Shown here in pieces: positions 14,569 through 21,535 of a stretch of 21,535 nucleotides of DNA. Each line of letters opens with the position of its first letter. Positions within the stretch are counted from its first letter, which is position 1. The stretch spans positions 1-21,535 of the forward strand of contig JAOUIM010000014.1 of assembly GCA_029884035.1 (NCBI GenBank). Reading direction: 5' to 3'. Made by a program: the position numbers and the translations under genes. The notes below the pieces were generated by a model that saw only the letters and a list, made by a program, of their open reading frames with translations, searched no databases and had not been told where the DNA came from. The DNA is from Aquincola sp. GTDB lineage: Bacteria; Pseudomonadota; Gammaproteobacteria; Burkholderiales; Burkholderiaceae_C.

Positions 14569-15336
14569 ATGGCCAAGTGGACCGCCTTCCCCTACGCCCT
14601 GTTCGACCTCGATGCCGCGGCAGTGAAGAAGCATTGGGCGCGCCTGCATGCGGGCGATGCCGAGCCGCTGCCCAAGGACGCGAAGGTGCTCGAGGCGTGG
14701 GCGCTGTTCCACCGCGGCGAATTCCAGAAGGCGCACGATGCGGGCCTGAAGGCCGGCGGCGCCGGCATCACGGTGGCCAACAAGGCGCAGGCAATCTACG
14801 CGAACTACCTCGAGAAGAGCGAAAAGACCAAGCTCGCGATGTTCCAGGAGGTGGCGGCGCGCGCCGAGGCACAGCAGCTCGGAGAACCGAAGAACCCGAA
14901 TGCGTACTACTGGCAGGCCTACGCGCTGGGCCGCTACAGCCAGGGCATCAGCGTGGCCAAGGCGCTCGCGCAGGGCTTGGGCGCCAAGGTGAAGGGCGCG
15001 CTGGAGACCACGATCAAGCTCGCCCCCAAGCACGCCGACGCGCATATCGGGCTGGGCACCTTCCATGCCGAGGTGATCGACAAGGTGGGCTCGCTGCTCG
15101 GAAGGACACAGGGGGCCGACAAGGCAACGGGTCTGAAAATGTTCCAGCAGGCGCTCAAGCTGAACCCGGGCAGCGCCATCGCAATGGTGGAGTACGCGAA
15201 CGGCCTGGTGATGCTCGACGGCGACAAGAAGATGAACGAGGCCGAGAAGCTGTACGCCGACGCGGCGGCCTGTGAACCCGCCGATGCGCTGGAAATGCTC
15301 GATGTCGAGATGGCCAAGTCCGAACTCGAGGATTGA
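14569..15336 (+). CDS. TPR-repeat-containing protein, function unknown
   Basis: The 255-residue soluble protein starts MAKWTAFPYALFDLD after a GGAG ribosome site. It has no signal peptide or membrane segment. Its helical pairs include AWALFHRGEFQKAHDAGLKA (about 43-62), AYYWQAYALGRYSQGISVAK, ALETTIKLAPKHADAHIGLG (about 144-163) and MFQQALKLNPGSAIAMVEYA (about 187-206), which fit tetratricopeptide-like spacing with the usual 'A-L-x-L-x-P' turns. TPR proteins mediate protein-protein contacts; no partner is evident. It sits 35 bases after tetR and 18 bases before the next gene, so the three may be co-transcribed. I recognise it only as a conserved hypothetical type; the TPR call is by pattern. 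Confidence 0.75.
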   Translation: MAKWTAFPYALFDLDAAAVKKHWARLHAGDAEPLPKDAKVLEAWALFHRGEFQKAHDAGLKAGGAGITVANKAQAIYANYLEKSEKTKLAMFQEVAARAEAQQLGEPKNPNAYYWQAYALGRYSQGISVAKALAQGLGAKVKGALETTIKLAPKHADAHIGLGTFHAEVIDKVGSLLGRTQGADKATGLKMFQQALKLNPGSAIAMVEYANGLVMLDGDKKMNEAEKLYADAAACEPADALEMLDVEMAKSELED

Positions 15337-15354
15337 CCCCCTCGGCCGAATCCG

Positions 15355-15864
15355 GTGAATTTCTCCGACAGCGACTGGACGGTTGCGGCCGCCGCGAACA
15401 CCGAGCGAAGGGACCGCCGTGTTGCGCTGGCCCTGACCGCTGGCGTGGCGATCGGCGCGCTGGCCGCCTCGCTGCTGTGGTGGCTGGCGATCACGGCTCG
15501 CGCGCCGCGGCCGCTGCCGGCACCCTTGGCCACGACGATGCCGGCACCCGAACCTGCTCCTGCCGCGGCGACCACGCCGGCCGTGCCGGCAAGCGAGGAG
15601 TCCTCGCCCGCAACCCAGCCCGCTGCGGCTTCGGCGCCGGTCCCGACGGTGGCGGGCGCCGAGTCGGCAACGTCGGCCGCAGCGTTGCAGGCCTCGCTGG
15701 CCGAGGAGGCCGCGCGCCGCAAGGAGCGTGCGTGGCAGAAGTTCTACCAGCGGCCGACCATCTGCACCGAGGACCGTCGCGGCGAGTTTCTCATCGAGTG
15801 CGCGAACCACTCGATACGCGCGCGCCGCGAGTTCGAGGAACGCTACGCCAACGGCCGGTTGTAG
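15355..15864 (+). CDS. Membrane-anchored Pro/Ala-rich protein, function unknown
   Basis: The frame encodes 169 residues from a GTG start (MNFSDSDWTVAAAANTERRD). A single membrane segment spans about residues 23-47 and includes GVAIGALAASLLWWLAI. A low-complexity Pro/Ala/Thr linker of ~55 residues follows, then a charged helix (LAEEAARRKERAWQKFY) and a compact end with two cysteines, Cys137 and Cys149, in PTICTEDRRGEFLIECANHS. The pattern suggests an inner-membrane anchor presenting a small periplasmic domain that could form a disulfide. The GTG has only a weak ribosome site, but no ATG exists before the membrane segment. The stop at 15862-15864 directly abuts the stop of the convergent acyltransferase gene. 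No family recognised. Confidence 0.7.
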   Translation: MNFSDSDWTVAAAANTERRDRRVALALTAGVAIGALAASLLWWLAITARAPRPLPAPLATTMPAPEPAPAAATTPAVPASEESSPATQPAAASAPVPTVAGAESATSAAALQASLAEEAARRKERAWQKFYQRPTICTEDRRGEFLIECANHSIRARREFEERYANGRL

Positions 15865-17352
15865 TCAGGGTCCGATCGCGGGCCACGGCGCCATCAGCGT
15901 CAGCCACAGCATCTTTTCGAACTCTGGCGCGAAACGCTCGACGATCGCCTCCGGGTCGGGGCACATGCGCGCGTCGGTGATGAGGCCGAACTGCACGCCG
16001 CCCGCGTACGACAGGATCGACACGCCCATGCCGATGTCGCCCGACTGCGGCACCCAGAACATCACCTGAGTGACGGTGCGGCCGCAGAAGCGCAGCGGCT
16101 CCTTCGGGCCCGGCACGTTGGTCATCACCGCAGTGGCCTTCTTGGCGAACAGGTCGGTGATCGCATGCTGCACCGGCTTGACCATCAGGCCCGACAGCGC
16201 CAGCACCGCGAACGCGAGCAGCGGCTGGTAGCTGCCCTTCAACTCGTTCATGCGCGTGTGCACCGCGTACAGGCGCTCGACCGGATTCGCGATCCCGATC
16301 GGCAGCACCAGCGGCACCAGGCCGAAGCGGTTGCCGAGCTTGTAGGCCTGATCGAGCGGGCGCAGGTTCACCGGGACCATTGCACGGATCTCCATGCCGG
16401 TGGGGTCGTCGCCCTTGCCGCGCAGGTACTCGCCGATCGCGCCGGCCACCGTCGCGAGCAGCACGTCGTTGATCGACACGCCGAAGGCCTTGCCGACCGC
16501 CTTGACGTCGTCGAGCGGCAGCGGCTCACCCCAGGCCACGCGCTTGCCTGGCGTGGCACGGCCCTTCAGGCGCGTGGGCGAATCGTCGGGCATCAGCGCG
16601 AGCGCGGCCACGTCGTGCGCCACCTGGTAGCCCACGCGCGCAGCCTCGATCGACCCGGCCATCGGTCCGCCGGGCATCGACATCAGCTCCATGCCCTTGC
16701 CCAGGCCCTGGCTGGTCAGGCCGATGGCCTTGATCGACAGATCGGTGAAGGGCTCGAGCACGGCGCGCGCCAGCCAGTCGGCAGGATCATCGGAGTGGTG
16801 CGTGTGGGCGGCCTCGCGGCGCTTGCGCTGCGGCGGCGGTTTGCCGCCATCGGCGATCGACAGCATCACCGAGATCAATGCGATGCCGTCGCCGATGCAA
16901 TGGTGGATGCGCGAGACGAGCGCGCTGCGCTGGCCGTCGAGCGACTCCACGATGCGGAACTCCCACAGCGGCCGGTCGGCCGGCAGCGGCGTGGCGGCGA
17001 GTTCGGCGACGCGGCGCTTGAGGGCCGCGAGGGGCGCCTCGCCCGCGCGCGGCTCCAGCGTGTCGTCGATCACGTGGCGGGTGATGTCGAAATCCTGGTC
17101 CTCGACCCAGTTCGCGCCCATCGCGTCCTCGACCACCTTGTGCTTGAAACGCGGGTACGCCAGCAGTGCCGGGCCAATTCTTTCGCGCAACTCGGCCAGC
17201 GAGAGCCGCGGCTCGAGCAGCCAGACACCGACGATCATCATCAGGTTCGCGTCGGTGTCCATGCGCAGCCACGCGGTGTCCACGCGCGACATGCGCTCGA
17301 CATGGCCCTCGGGGCGTGCCGCGGCGTGCGCGGCGGCGGACTCGGCGGACAT
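15865..17352 (-). CDS. Wax ester synthase/diacylglycerol acyltransferase (WS/DGAT)
   Basis: The 495-residue protein belongs to the bifunctional WS/DGAT family, which transfers acyl groups from acyl-CoA to fatty alcohols or diacylglycerol to make wax esters or triacylglycerols at the membrane or lipid-droplet surface. The catalytic HHxxxDG motif is HHCIGDG (150-156). Other family features are MSRVDTAWLRMDT near the N-terminus, the PLWEFRIVE segment (128-136), FGVSINDVLLATVAGA before the second domain, and NVPGPKEPLRFCG in the C-terminal half. The ATG at 17352 has a GAGGAG ribosome site; upstream frame is open but lies across the divergent promoter region. The gene is divergent from an acyl-CoA-binding protein gene, whose product could deliver its substrate. 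Confidence 0.95.
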   Translation of the reverse strand: MSAESAAAHAAARPEGHVERMSRVDTAWLRMDTDANLMMIVGVWLLEPRLSLAELRERIGPALLAYPRFKHKVVEDAMGANWVEDQDFDITRHVIDDTLEPRAGEAPLAALKRRVAELAATPLPADRPLWEFRIVESLDGQRSALVSRIHHCIGDGIALISVMLSIADGGKPPPQRKRREAAHTHHSDDPADWLARAVLEPFTDLSIKAIGLTSQGLGKGMELMSMPGGPMAGSIEAARVGYQVAHDVAALALMPDDSPTRLKGRATPGKRVAWGEPLPLDDVKAVGKAFGVSINDVLLATVAGAIGEYLRGKGDDPTGMEIRAMVPVNLRPLDQAYKLGNRFGLVPLVLPIGIANPVERLYAVHTRMNELKGSYQPLLAFAVLALSGLMVKPVQHAITDLFAKKATAVMTNVPGPKEPLRFCGRTVTQVMFWVPQSGDIGMGVSILSYAGGVQFGLITDARMCPDPEAIVERFAPEFEKMLWLTLMAPWPAIGP

Positions 17353-17446
17353 CGGGAATCTCCTCGGCAGCGGCGCAGGTTGCGCCCTGGCTAAGATGCC
17401 GACTCTACCCTCGACCCCACCCCATCGCCCAAGAGGAGCCTGCCCC

Positions 17447-17701
17447 ATGGCCAGCCTGAAAGCCGCATTCGACAAAGCCGTTGCCGACAGCAAGAACCTG
17501 CCCGAGAAGCCCGACAACGCGACGCTGCTGCAGATCTACTCGCTGTACAAGCAGGCCACGGTGGGCGATGTCGAAGGCAAGCGCCCCGGATTCACCGACA
17601 TGGTGGGCCGCGCCAAGTGGGACGCCTGGAACTCGATCAAGGGCAAGGACACGGACGAGGCGATGAAGGAATACGTGGCGCTGATCGAGTCGCTCAAGTA
17701 A
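17447..17701 (+). CDS. Acyl-CoA-binding protein (ACBP)
   Basis: The 84-residue protein is a stand-alone ACBP, a four-helix bundle that binds medium- to long-chain acyl-CoA in the cytosol. The hallmark YSLYKQATVGD (31-41) and KWDAWNSIKG (58-67) are present. By alignment to bovine ACBP, the ligand residues Tyr28, Lys32, Lys54 and Tyr73 correspond to Tyr31, Lys35, Lys58 and Tyr76 here, so the binding site looks intact. An AGAGGAG ribosome site precedes the ATG. The gene starts 94 bases from the divergent WS/DGAT gene, which uses acyl-CoA; a role in supplying or buffering that pool is inferred. It converges on the esterase gene. Confidence 0.95.
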   Translation: MASLKAAFDKAVADSKNLPEKPDNATLLQIYSLYKQATVGDVEGKRPGFTDMVGRAKWDAWNSIKGKDTDEAMKEYVALIESLK

Positions 17702-17721
17702 GGCGGCGTCGCGCCACATCA

Positions 17722-17741
17722 CGGCAGCCGGACGACTGCCG
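17722..17741. terminator. Hairpin between convergent ACBP and esterase genes
   Basis: CGGCAG and CTGCCG arms with an eight-base loop lie 20 bases after the ACBP stop codon. No T-tract follows on either strand, so a factor-independent terminator is not supported. It may help end or stabilise transcripts meeting in this 134-base convergent gap. Confidence 0.25.
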
Positions 17742-17835
17742 GAGCGTCCATCACCTTCGGGGCGCGCGCACCGTCGCCGCCGATCGCTTTGGTGGCCTCG
17801 GTCATGGGGCGGGTATCGACGCGCGCCGCACAGGG

Positions 17836-18759
17836 TCAGCGCGGCGCCATGAGGAAGGCCAGCGTCGGCTCGAGGCGCGCCGCCCAGTCGCGCTCGTTGT
17901 GTCCCGTGCTCTCGATGACCCGCGTCGCCGCGTCGGTGGCGCTGAAGCCGCGGTCGTGCAGCAGGGTGGCGACGCGGTCGAGCGCCGGTGCGTAGAGCGA
18001 ATCGAGCGCGTCGGTGCCGCGATCGATGTACAGGCGGTGGCGCCCCGCGGCGGGCAGATGGCGCGCCATGTAGGCCACCGCGGCATCGCCCAGCGACGCC
18101 TGCCGCACCTTGTCGAGACCCCACCCGGTCGGGATCCCGACCCAGTGCGTCGACAGGCCCGCGGCGGCCCCGAAAACCTGCGGGTACTCGCACAAGGCAT
18201 ACAGCGAAATCATGCCACCCATGCTCGAGCCCACCACGAACGTGGCCTCGGGTTCGCTGCGCGTGGCGTAGCGTCGGTCGATCATCGGCTTGAGTTCCTC
18301 GACCAGGAAACGCAGGTAGGCGTCGGCCTTCGACCGGCCGTTCGACGCCTTGTCGACGTATTCCCGGCGCGCGGACTCGCTTGCGTACGAGAGCATCTTC
18401 TGCGGGTAGTACTCGGCGTAGCGCTCCGGCCCGTTGTTCCACACGCCGACAATGATCGCGGGCGCGATCCGCCCGCTCTTGACGAGGCGGGCCACCGCGA
18501 CATCCGCGTTCCAGGCCTGGCCGTTCCAGGTCGTGCGGGCGTCGAACAGCATCTGGCCGTCCTGCATGTAGATCACTGCGTGGCGACGCGAGGGGTCATA
18601 GTTGTCGGGCAGCCAGACATCGACATGGCGGGGCGCCACATGGCGCGAGGCCACGTCAGTCAGGCGCTCGACCCGGCCGCTGGCGGGCTGGGGCAAGGGT
18701 TGGGCGTTCACGGCAACGGCGGCGGCGACAAGCAGCAAGGTCAGCAGGCGGCGGATCAT
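17836..18759 (-). CDS. Secreted alpha/beta-hydrolase esterase (esterase D/Fes-like)
   Basis: The 307-residue protein has a signal peptide (MIRRLLTLLLVAAAVAVNA, cleavage likely before Gln20). The mature part fits the putative esterase family PF00756: HVDVWLPDNYDPSRRHAVIY at 45-64, a strand and oxyanion region MQDGQMLFDA, and the nucleophile elbow GSSMGG (177-182) with Ser179. Asp250 (DRGTDALD) and His287 (STGHNERDW) are the probable triad partners. Relatives hydrolyse acyl esters, siderophores or act as mycolyltransferase-like enzymes; the substrate here is unknown. An AGGAG site precedes the ATG. The gene follows the PHA-system protein gene by 75 bases on the same strand. Hydrolysis of lipid esters would suit the neighbourhood but is not shown. 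Confidence 0.9.
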   Translation of the reverse strand: MIRRLLTLLLVAAAVAVNAQPLPQPASGRVERLTDVASRHVAPRHVDVWLPDNYDPSRRHAVIYMQDGQMLFDARTTWNGQAWNADVAVARLVKSGRIAPAIIVGVWNNGPERYAEYYPQKMLSYASESARREYVDKASNGRSKADAYLRFLVEELKPMIDRRYATRSEPEATFVVGSSMGGMISLYALCEYPQVFGAAAGLSTHWVGIPTGWGLDKVRQASLGDAAVAYMARHLPAAGRHRLYIDRGTDALDSLYAPALDRVATLLHDRGFSATDAATRVIESTGHNERDWAARLEPTLAFLMAPR

Positions 18760-18834
18760 CGGGGGCTCCTGGCGCGTACGAGGCGGACCGCGCCGACGTG
18801 ACCCCGCGCGGGCACGGGCGCTCGGCCCCGACGC

Positions 18835-19173
18835 CTACTTGCGCGTTGACTTCCTGGCGACGGCCCTCTTGTCGGCCGCAGCGCTCTTGGCCAGCAAGGT
18901 GTCGAGGTTCTTCTGGATCTCGCCCTCGATCGTCTTGGCGAACGCGCCGAGCAGGAAACCGAGCTTGGCGTTCAGGTCGAAGTGGTCGGCCGCCACGATC
19001 AGCGTGCCGTGGACGCCAGTGCGTGTGAACTCCACGGTATCGCTGTAGTCGCCCTCGATCACGGTGCAGGCCATGTCGAACTTCTTCTCGACCTCCTCGG
19101 CCCATTGCCAGGCGATCTTGCGCGCCTTCGGCAACCCGAGGCTGTGCTCGCGGCGGATCTTGATGTCGGGCAT
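18835..19173 (-). CDS. Polyhydroxyalkanoic acid system family protein
   Basis: The 112-residue protein matches the family named from PHA gene clusters (PF09650, PHA_gran_rgn). It starts MPDIKIRREHSLGLPKARKI and continues AWQWAEEVEKKFDMACTVIE, with the conserved FTRTGVHGTLIVAADHFDLN and LGFLLGAFAKTIEGEIQKNL segments. The last ~18 residues are a basic Lys/Arg/Ala tail. Members are linked to polyhydroxyalkanoate granules by gene neighbourhood, and the structure resembles a START/SRPBCC-like small fold; the molecular role is unsettled. A GAGAGGA ribosome site lies in the 15-base gap after the aminopeptidase gene, suggesting one transcript. No phaA, phaB or phaC gene is in the window. Confidence 0.88.
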   Translation of the reverse strand: MPDIKIRREHSLGLPKARKIAWQWAEEVEKKFDMACTVIEGDYSDTVEFTRTGVHGTLIVAADHFDLNAKLGFLLGAFAKTIEGEIQKNLDTLLAKSAAADKRAVARKSTRK

Positions 19174-19188
19174 GCAGCGTCCTCTCGA

Positions 19189-20268
19189 TCAAATGGCGCG
19201 CAGTGTGGCGTGGCGTTCGGCCTTGGGCAATGCGGCCAAACGCTTGACCTCGGCATAGAAGCGGGCGAAGTCGCGGCCCTCGCGTTGGTGCAGCCGCTCG
19301 AAGGCGGGCACGAATTCGTTGTAGGCCGCCAGGACGCCGAAGCTCGCGTTGTTGGCTCGCTCGAACCAGCCATCGTAGCCGGCAAAACCGCCCCACCGCT
19401 CGACCTTGACGCGTGCGTACTCGCCGCGCAGCTCGGCCATCAGCGCCGACTTGGCCTCGCGCTTGCCGGCATCGGACGCATCGCCCGCGTACAGCGCCTC
19501 GAGCCGGTCACGATAGCGACCGGTCAGGGCACGGAATTCCTCGCGTCGCATGTCGAGCGTGGCGTACTGGCGCTTCGCCTCGTCGCTGCCGTGAGCCGCG
19601 AGCCAGCACTGCACGCCGATGCGCTCGACCGCGGTGGCGAAGGATTCGTTGAACGTCGTGTCGCCCTCGGCGTAGACGACCTGGTGCGCGAGTTCGTGGA
19701 AGACCAGCCGTGCCAGTTCGCCCTCGGGCCAGCCGATGAAGGTGCTGAGCAACGGGTCGCCACCCAGCCAGTCCAGCTTGCCGAGCGTCGAGTACGCCGG
19801 CACACCGTACACGACTGTCTCGAGGCCGCGCGCGCGCAACATGGCGCCCTCGGCGTCGGCGGCGGCGCGGTCGTAGTAGCCGCGGTAGCCCACGCAACCC
19901 ACGACCGGGAAACACCAGGTCTCGAGCTTGAGCGACAGCTCGGGCGCGGCCACCACATTCCACACGGCGGCGTTGCGCCCGAGGTCGGCATAGCGGCGAT
20001 AGCTGCGGTTGTCGGGCAGGCCCAGCTCGGAGACCGCGAAGTCGCGGATGCGCTCGGCCAGCGCGAGCCTTTCGCGCAGGCTCTCGGGTGTGGCGGCGTC
20101 GGCGCGCAGCTCGCCGATCGGCCGTGCACGCTGCACGAGGTCGAGGTGACCGCTTACCGATTGCACGTAGTAGTCGATCGTCGAGCAACCCACGGTCAGA
20201 CACGCCGCCCCGAGCAGGGCCGCGACGCCACCCAGCCCGATTGCGGCCACGAGCTGCCAGCGCCTCAC
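19189..20268 (-). CDS. Putative zinc aminopeptidase, lipoprotein
   Basis: The 359-residue protein fits the uncharacterised proteobacterial aminopeptidase family PF10023. It starts at a GTG (MRRWQLVAAIGLGG), has an N-terminal hydrophobic stretch ending in a possible lipobox LTVGC with Cys28, and then the family-typical STIDYYVQSVSGHLDL. The zinc-binding HELAH is at 191-195, followed by QVVYAEGDTTFNESFATAVE, where Glu208 is the likely third ligand. The GTG overlaps the stop of the upstream oxidoreductase gene (GTGA), and no ATG is available near the N-terminus, so translational coupling is likely. Anchoring to a membrane is inferred from the lipobox, which has Thr instead of the common Leu at -3. 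Substrate unknown. Confidence 0.88.
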   Translation of the reverse strand: MRRWQLVAAIGLGGVAALLGAACLTVGCSTIDYYVQSVSGHLDLVQRARPIGELRADAATPESLRERLALAERIRDFAVSELGLPDNRSYRRYADLGRNAAVWNVVAAPELSLKLETWCFPVVGCVGYRGYYDRAAADAEGAMLRARGLETVVYGVPAYSTLGKLDWLGGDPLLSTFIGWPEGELARLVFHELAHQVVYAEGDTTFNESFATAVERIGVQCWLAAHGSDEAKRQYATLDMRREEFRALTGRYRDRLEALYAGDASDAGKREAKSALMAELRGEYARVKVERWGGFAGYDGWFERANNASFGVLAAYNEFVPAFERLHQREGRDFARFYAEVKRLAALPKAERHATLRAI

Positions 20269-21535
20269 GCGGCCGTGCGGTCCAGCGCCTCGACCTGCAC
20301 GAGGCAGTCGTAGAAGGCGGGCGCGCGGCCAATGTCGGTGAGCCGCTGGTGCGTCAGCTCGTTGACGTTGGTGCCGTCGACGCCGAACTTGCGCCACCAC
20401 ACGCCCAGGCCATTGACGACGCCGGGCCGTGCGCGCGCCGTGACCTCGGCCCTGCAGCGGTACTCGCCGCGGTCGTTGAAGACACGCACGGTCGCGCCGT
20501 TGCGGATGCCGCGCGGCACCGCGTCGTCGGCATGCATCTCGACGATCGGCGCGCCCTCGATCGCGCGCAGGCTCTTGACGTTGACGAAGCTCGAGTTGAG
20601 GAAGTGGCGCGCCGGCGGCGAGATCATTGCCAGCGGGAAACGCGCCGCGAGTTCGGGCGTCGACTGCACGCTCTCGTAGTTGGGCACATGCTCGGGCACG
20701 CCCATGCCGGGTACGTCGACGCACGCCTTGCCGTTCGCGGTGGCAAAGCCACCGCTGGCGAATGGCGCCTCGGGCACCGGCAGCGGGGCCCAGCCGCGAT
20801 CGCGCAGCGCCTCGTACGAAGTGCCCAGCGCCTCCCAGTCGAAAGCCTGCCGCGCGAGCGTCTCGTCGTCGTCGGCGAAGCAGGGCTCGGCAAAACCCAT
20901 GCGCGCGGCCAGTTCACGGAAGATCTGCGTATTGGGCTTGGACTCGCCGAGCGGCGCGATCGCGGGCTCGTTGAACATCACGTCGGTATGGCCATAGGTG
21001 GTGTGCACGTCCAGGTGTTCGAGCTGCGTGGTGGCGGGCAGCACGATGTCGGCATGGTCGGCGGTGTCGGTGAGGAAATGTTCGAGCACCACGGTGAACA
21101 GGTCCTCGCGTGCAAACCCGGCGACGACCTTCCTGGACTCGGGTGCCACCGCGACCGGGTTGCTGTTGTAGACGATCAGCGCCTCGATCCTCGGACCGAA
21201 GTCTGGCGAGGCTTCGCGCAACAGGTCGTCGCCGATCGTGCTCATGTTGATCGTGCGCGGGCGCCGGCCCGCAAGCAGGTCGGCACGATTCAGTGCCGGA
21301 TTCTTGAATGGCGCGAACCAGCCCGAGCTCGACAGCAGCAGGCCACCGGCCCGGTGGCGCCATGCGCCCGTCAGGCAGGGCAGCAGCGCGATCAGCCGCA
21401 TCGCATTGCCACCGCCGCGCACGCGCTGCATGCCGTAGTTGACGCGGATCGCCGCCGGCTGCGTGGTGCCCCAGTCGCGCGCCAGGCCACGCACCTCGTC
21501 GGCAGTGATGCCGCACACTGCCGCGGCGCGCTCGG
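20265..21535 (-). CDS. Molybdopterin oxidoreductase, C-terminal part (partial)
   Basis: The open frame runs off the right edge; about 422 residues of the C-terminal part are visible. It has the features of Mo-bis-MGD enzymes of the DMSO reductase superfamily: ALIVYNSNPVAVAPES, HADIVLPATTQLEHLDVHTT (pterin and loop contacts), and a final molydop-binding domain beginning near LAMISPPARHFLNSSFVN, with GATVRVFNDRGE and GVVNGLGVWW. The N-terminal Fe-S site and the Mo ligand residue are outside the window, so the reaction (formate, nitrate, sulfur-compound or other) cannot be assigned. It overlaps the aminopeptidase gene by 4 bases. Confidence 0.92.
   Translation of the reverse strand, partial: ERAAAVCGITADEVRGLARDWGTTQPAAIRVNYGMQRVRGGGNAMRLIALLPCLTGAWRHRAGGLLLSSSGWFAPFKNPALNRADLLAGRRPRTINMSTIGDDLLREASPDFGPRIEALIVYNSNPVAVAPESRKVVAGFAREDLFTVVLEHFLTDTADHADIVLPATTQLEHLDVHTTYGHTDVMFNEPAIAPLGESKPNTQIFRELAARMGFAEPCFADDDETLARQAFDWEALGTSYEALRDRGWAPLPVPEAPFASGGFATANGKACVDVPGMGVPEHVPNYESVQSTPELAARFPLAMISPPARHFLNSSFVNVKSLRAIEGAPIVEMHADDAVPRGIRNGATVRVFNDRGEYRCRAEVTARARPGVVNGLGVWWRKFGVDGTNVNELTHQRLTDIGRAPAFYDCLVQVEALDRTAA

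Noticed and set aside
1..21535. tRNA, rRNA, CRISPR, insertion sequence or prophage features
   Set aside because: I saw no cloverleaf-like tRNA sequence, rRNA segment, regularly spaced repeats, transposase or integrase frame, or terminal inverted repeats with target duplications.

Overview
The window is GC-rich chromosomal DNA, densely packed with genes on both strands. Gene content and order (ABC-2 exporter, BolA-like protein, murA, then hisG-hisD-hisC-hisB-hisH-hisA, a short-form HisG, and a PHA-system protein) point to a betaproteobacterium of the order Burkholderiales, probably near the Rubrivivax/Leptothrix/Methylibium group. That placement is inferred from gene order and family resemblance, not from a search. 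I see no rRNA, tRNA, CRISPR array, insertion sequence or phage gene. No gene-free stretch exceeds about 135 bases.

Region 1 (1-7809). After the tail of a DJ-1/PfpI-like gene and a ribbon-helix-helix protein gene, a minus-strand block reads, in transcription order, bolA-like, murA, hisG, hisD, hisC, hisB, hisH, hisA. From murA to hisB the genes overlap or abut (TGATG, ATGA, ATGA, TAG/ATG), so they are very likely translated from one message. MurA makes a peptidoglycan precursor and the His enzymes carry out much of histidine synthesis. hisF, hisI, hisE, hisZ and a histidinol-phosphatase gene are not in the window. The standout feature is hisD: a complete histidinol dehydrogenase continues in frame into a complete GNAT acetyltransferase domain, giving a 596-residue fusion.

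Region 2 (7880-11070). A plus-strand pair encodes LemA and a large M48 (HtpX-like) membrane metalloprotease with an extra ~300-residue C-terminal part. Converging on it is a gene for a ClpP-type serine protease. These three lie between the BolA/murA/his block and the ABC-2 exporter genes, which are usually direct neighbours in related bacteria as far as I recall.

Region 3 (11071-14533). A hairpin-rich repeat element is followed (minus strand) by a YadG/YadH-like ABC-2 exporter. Divergent from it are an EamA-type drug/metabolite transporter and a TetR regulator. Inverted repeats with a shared GCACC/GGTGC core lie before and after the EamA gene and are candidate operators.

Region 4 (14569-19173). 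Two uncharacterised proteins (TPR-containing, and a membrane-anchored Pro/Ala-rich protein) precede a storage-lipid group: a wax ester synthase/diacylglycerol acyltransferase, a divergent acyl-CoA-binding protein, a secreted esterase and a polyhydroxyalkanoate-system protein. Together they suggest neutral-lipid and PHA metabolism.

Region 5 (19189-21535). A putative lipoprotein zinc aminopeptidase overlaps by 4 bases the end of a molybdopterin oxidoreductase gene that runs off the window.
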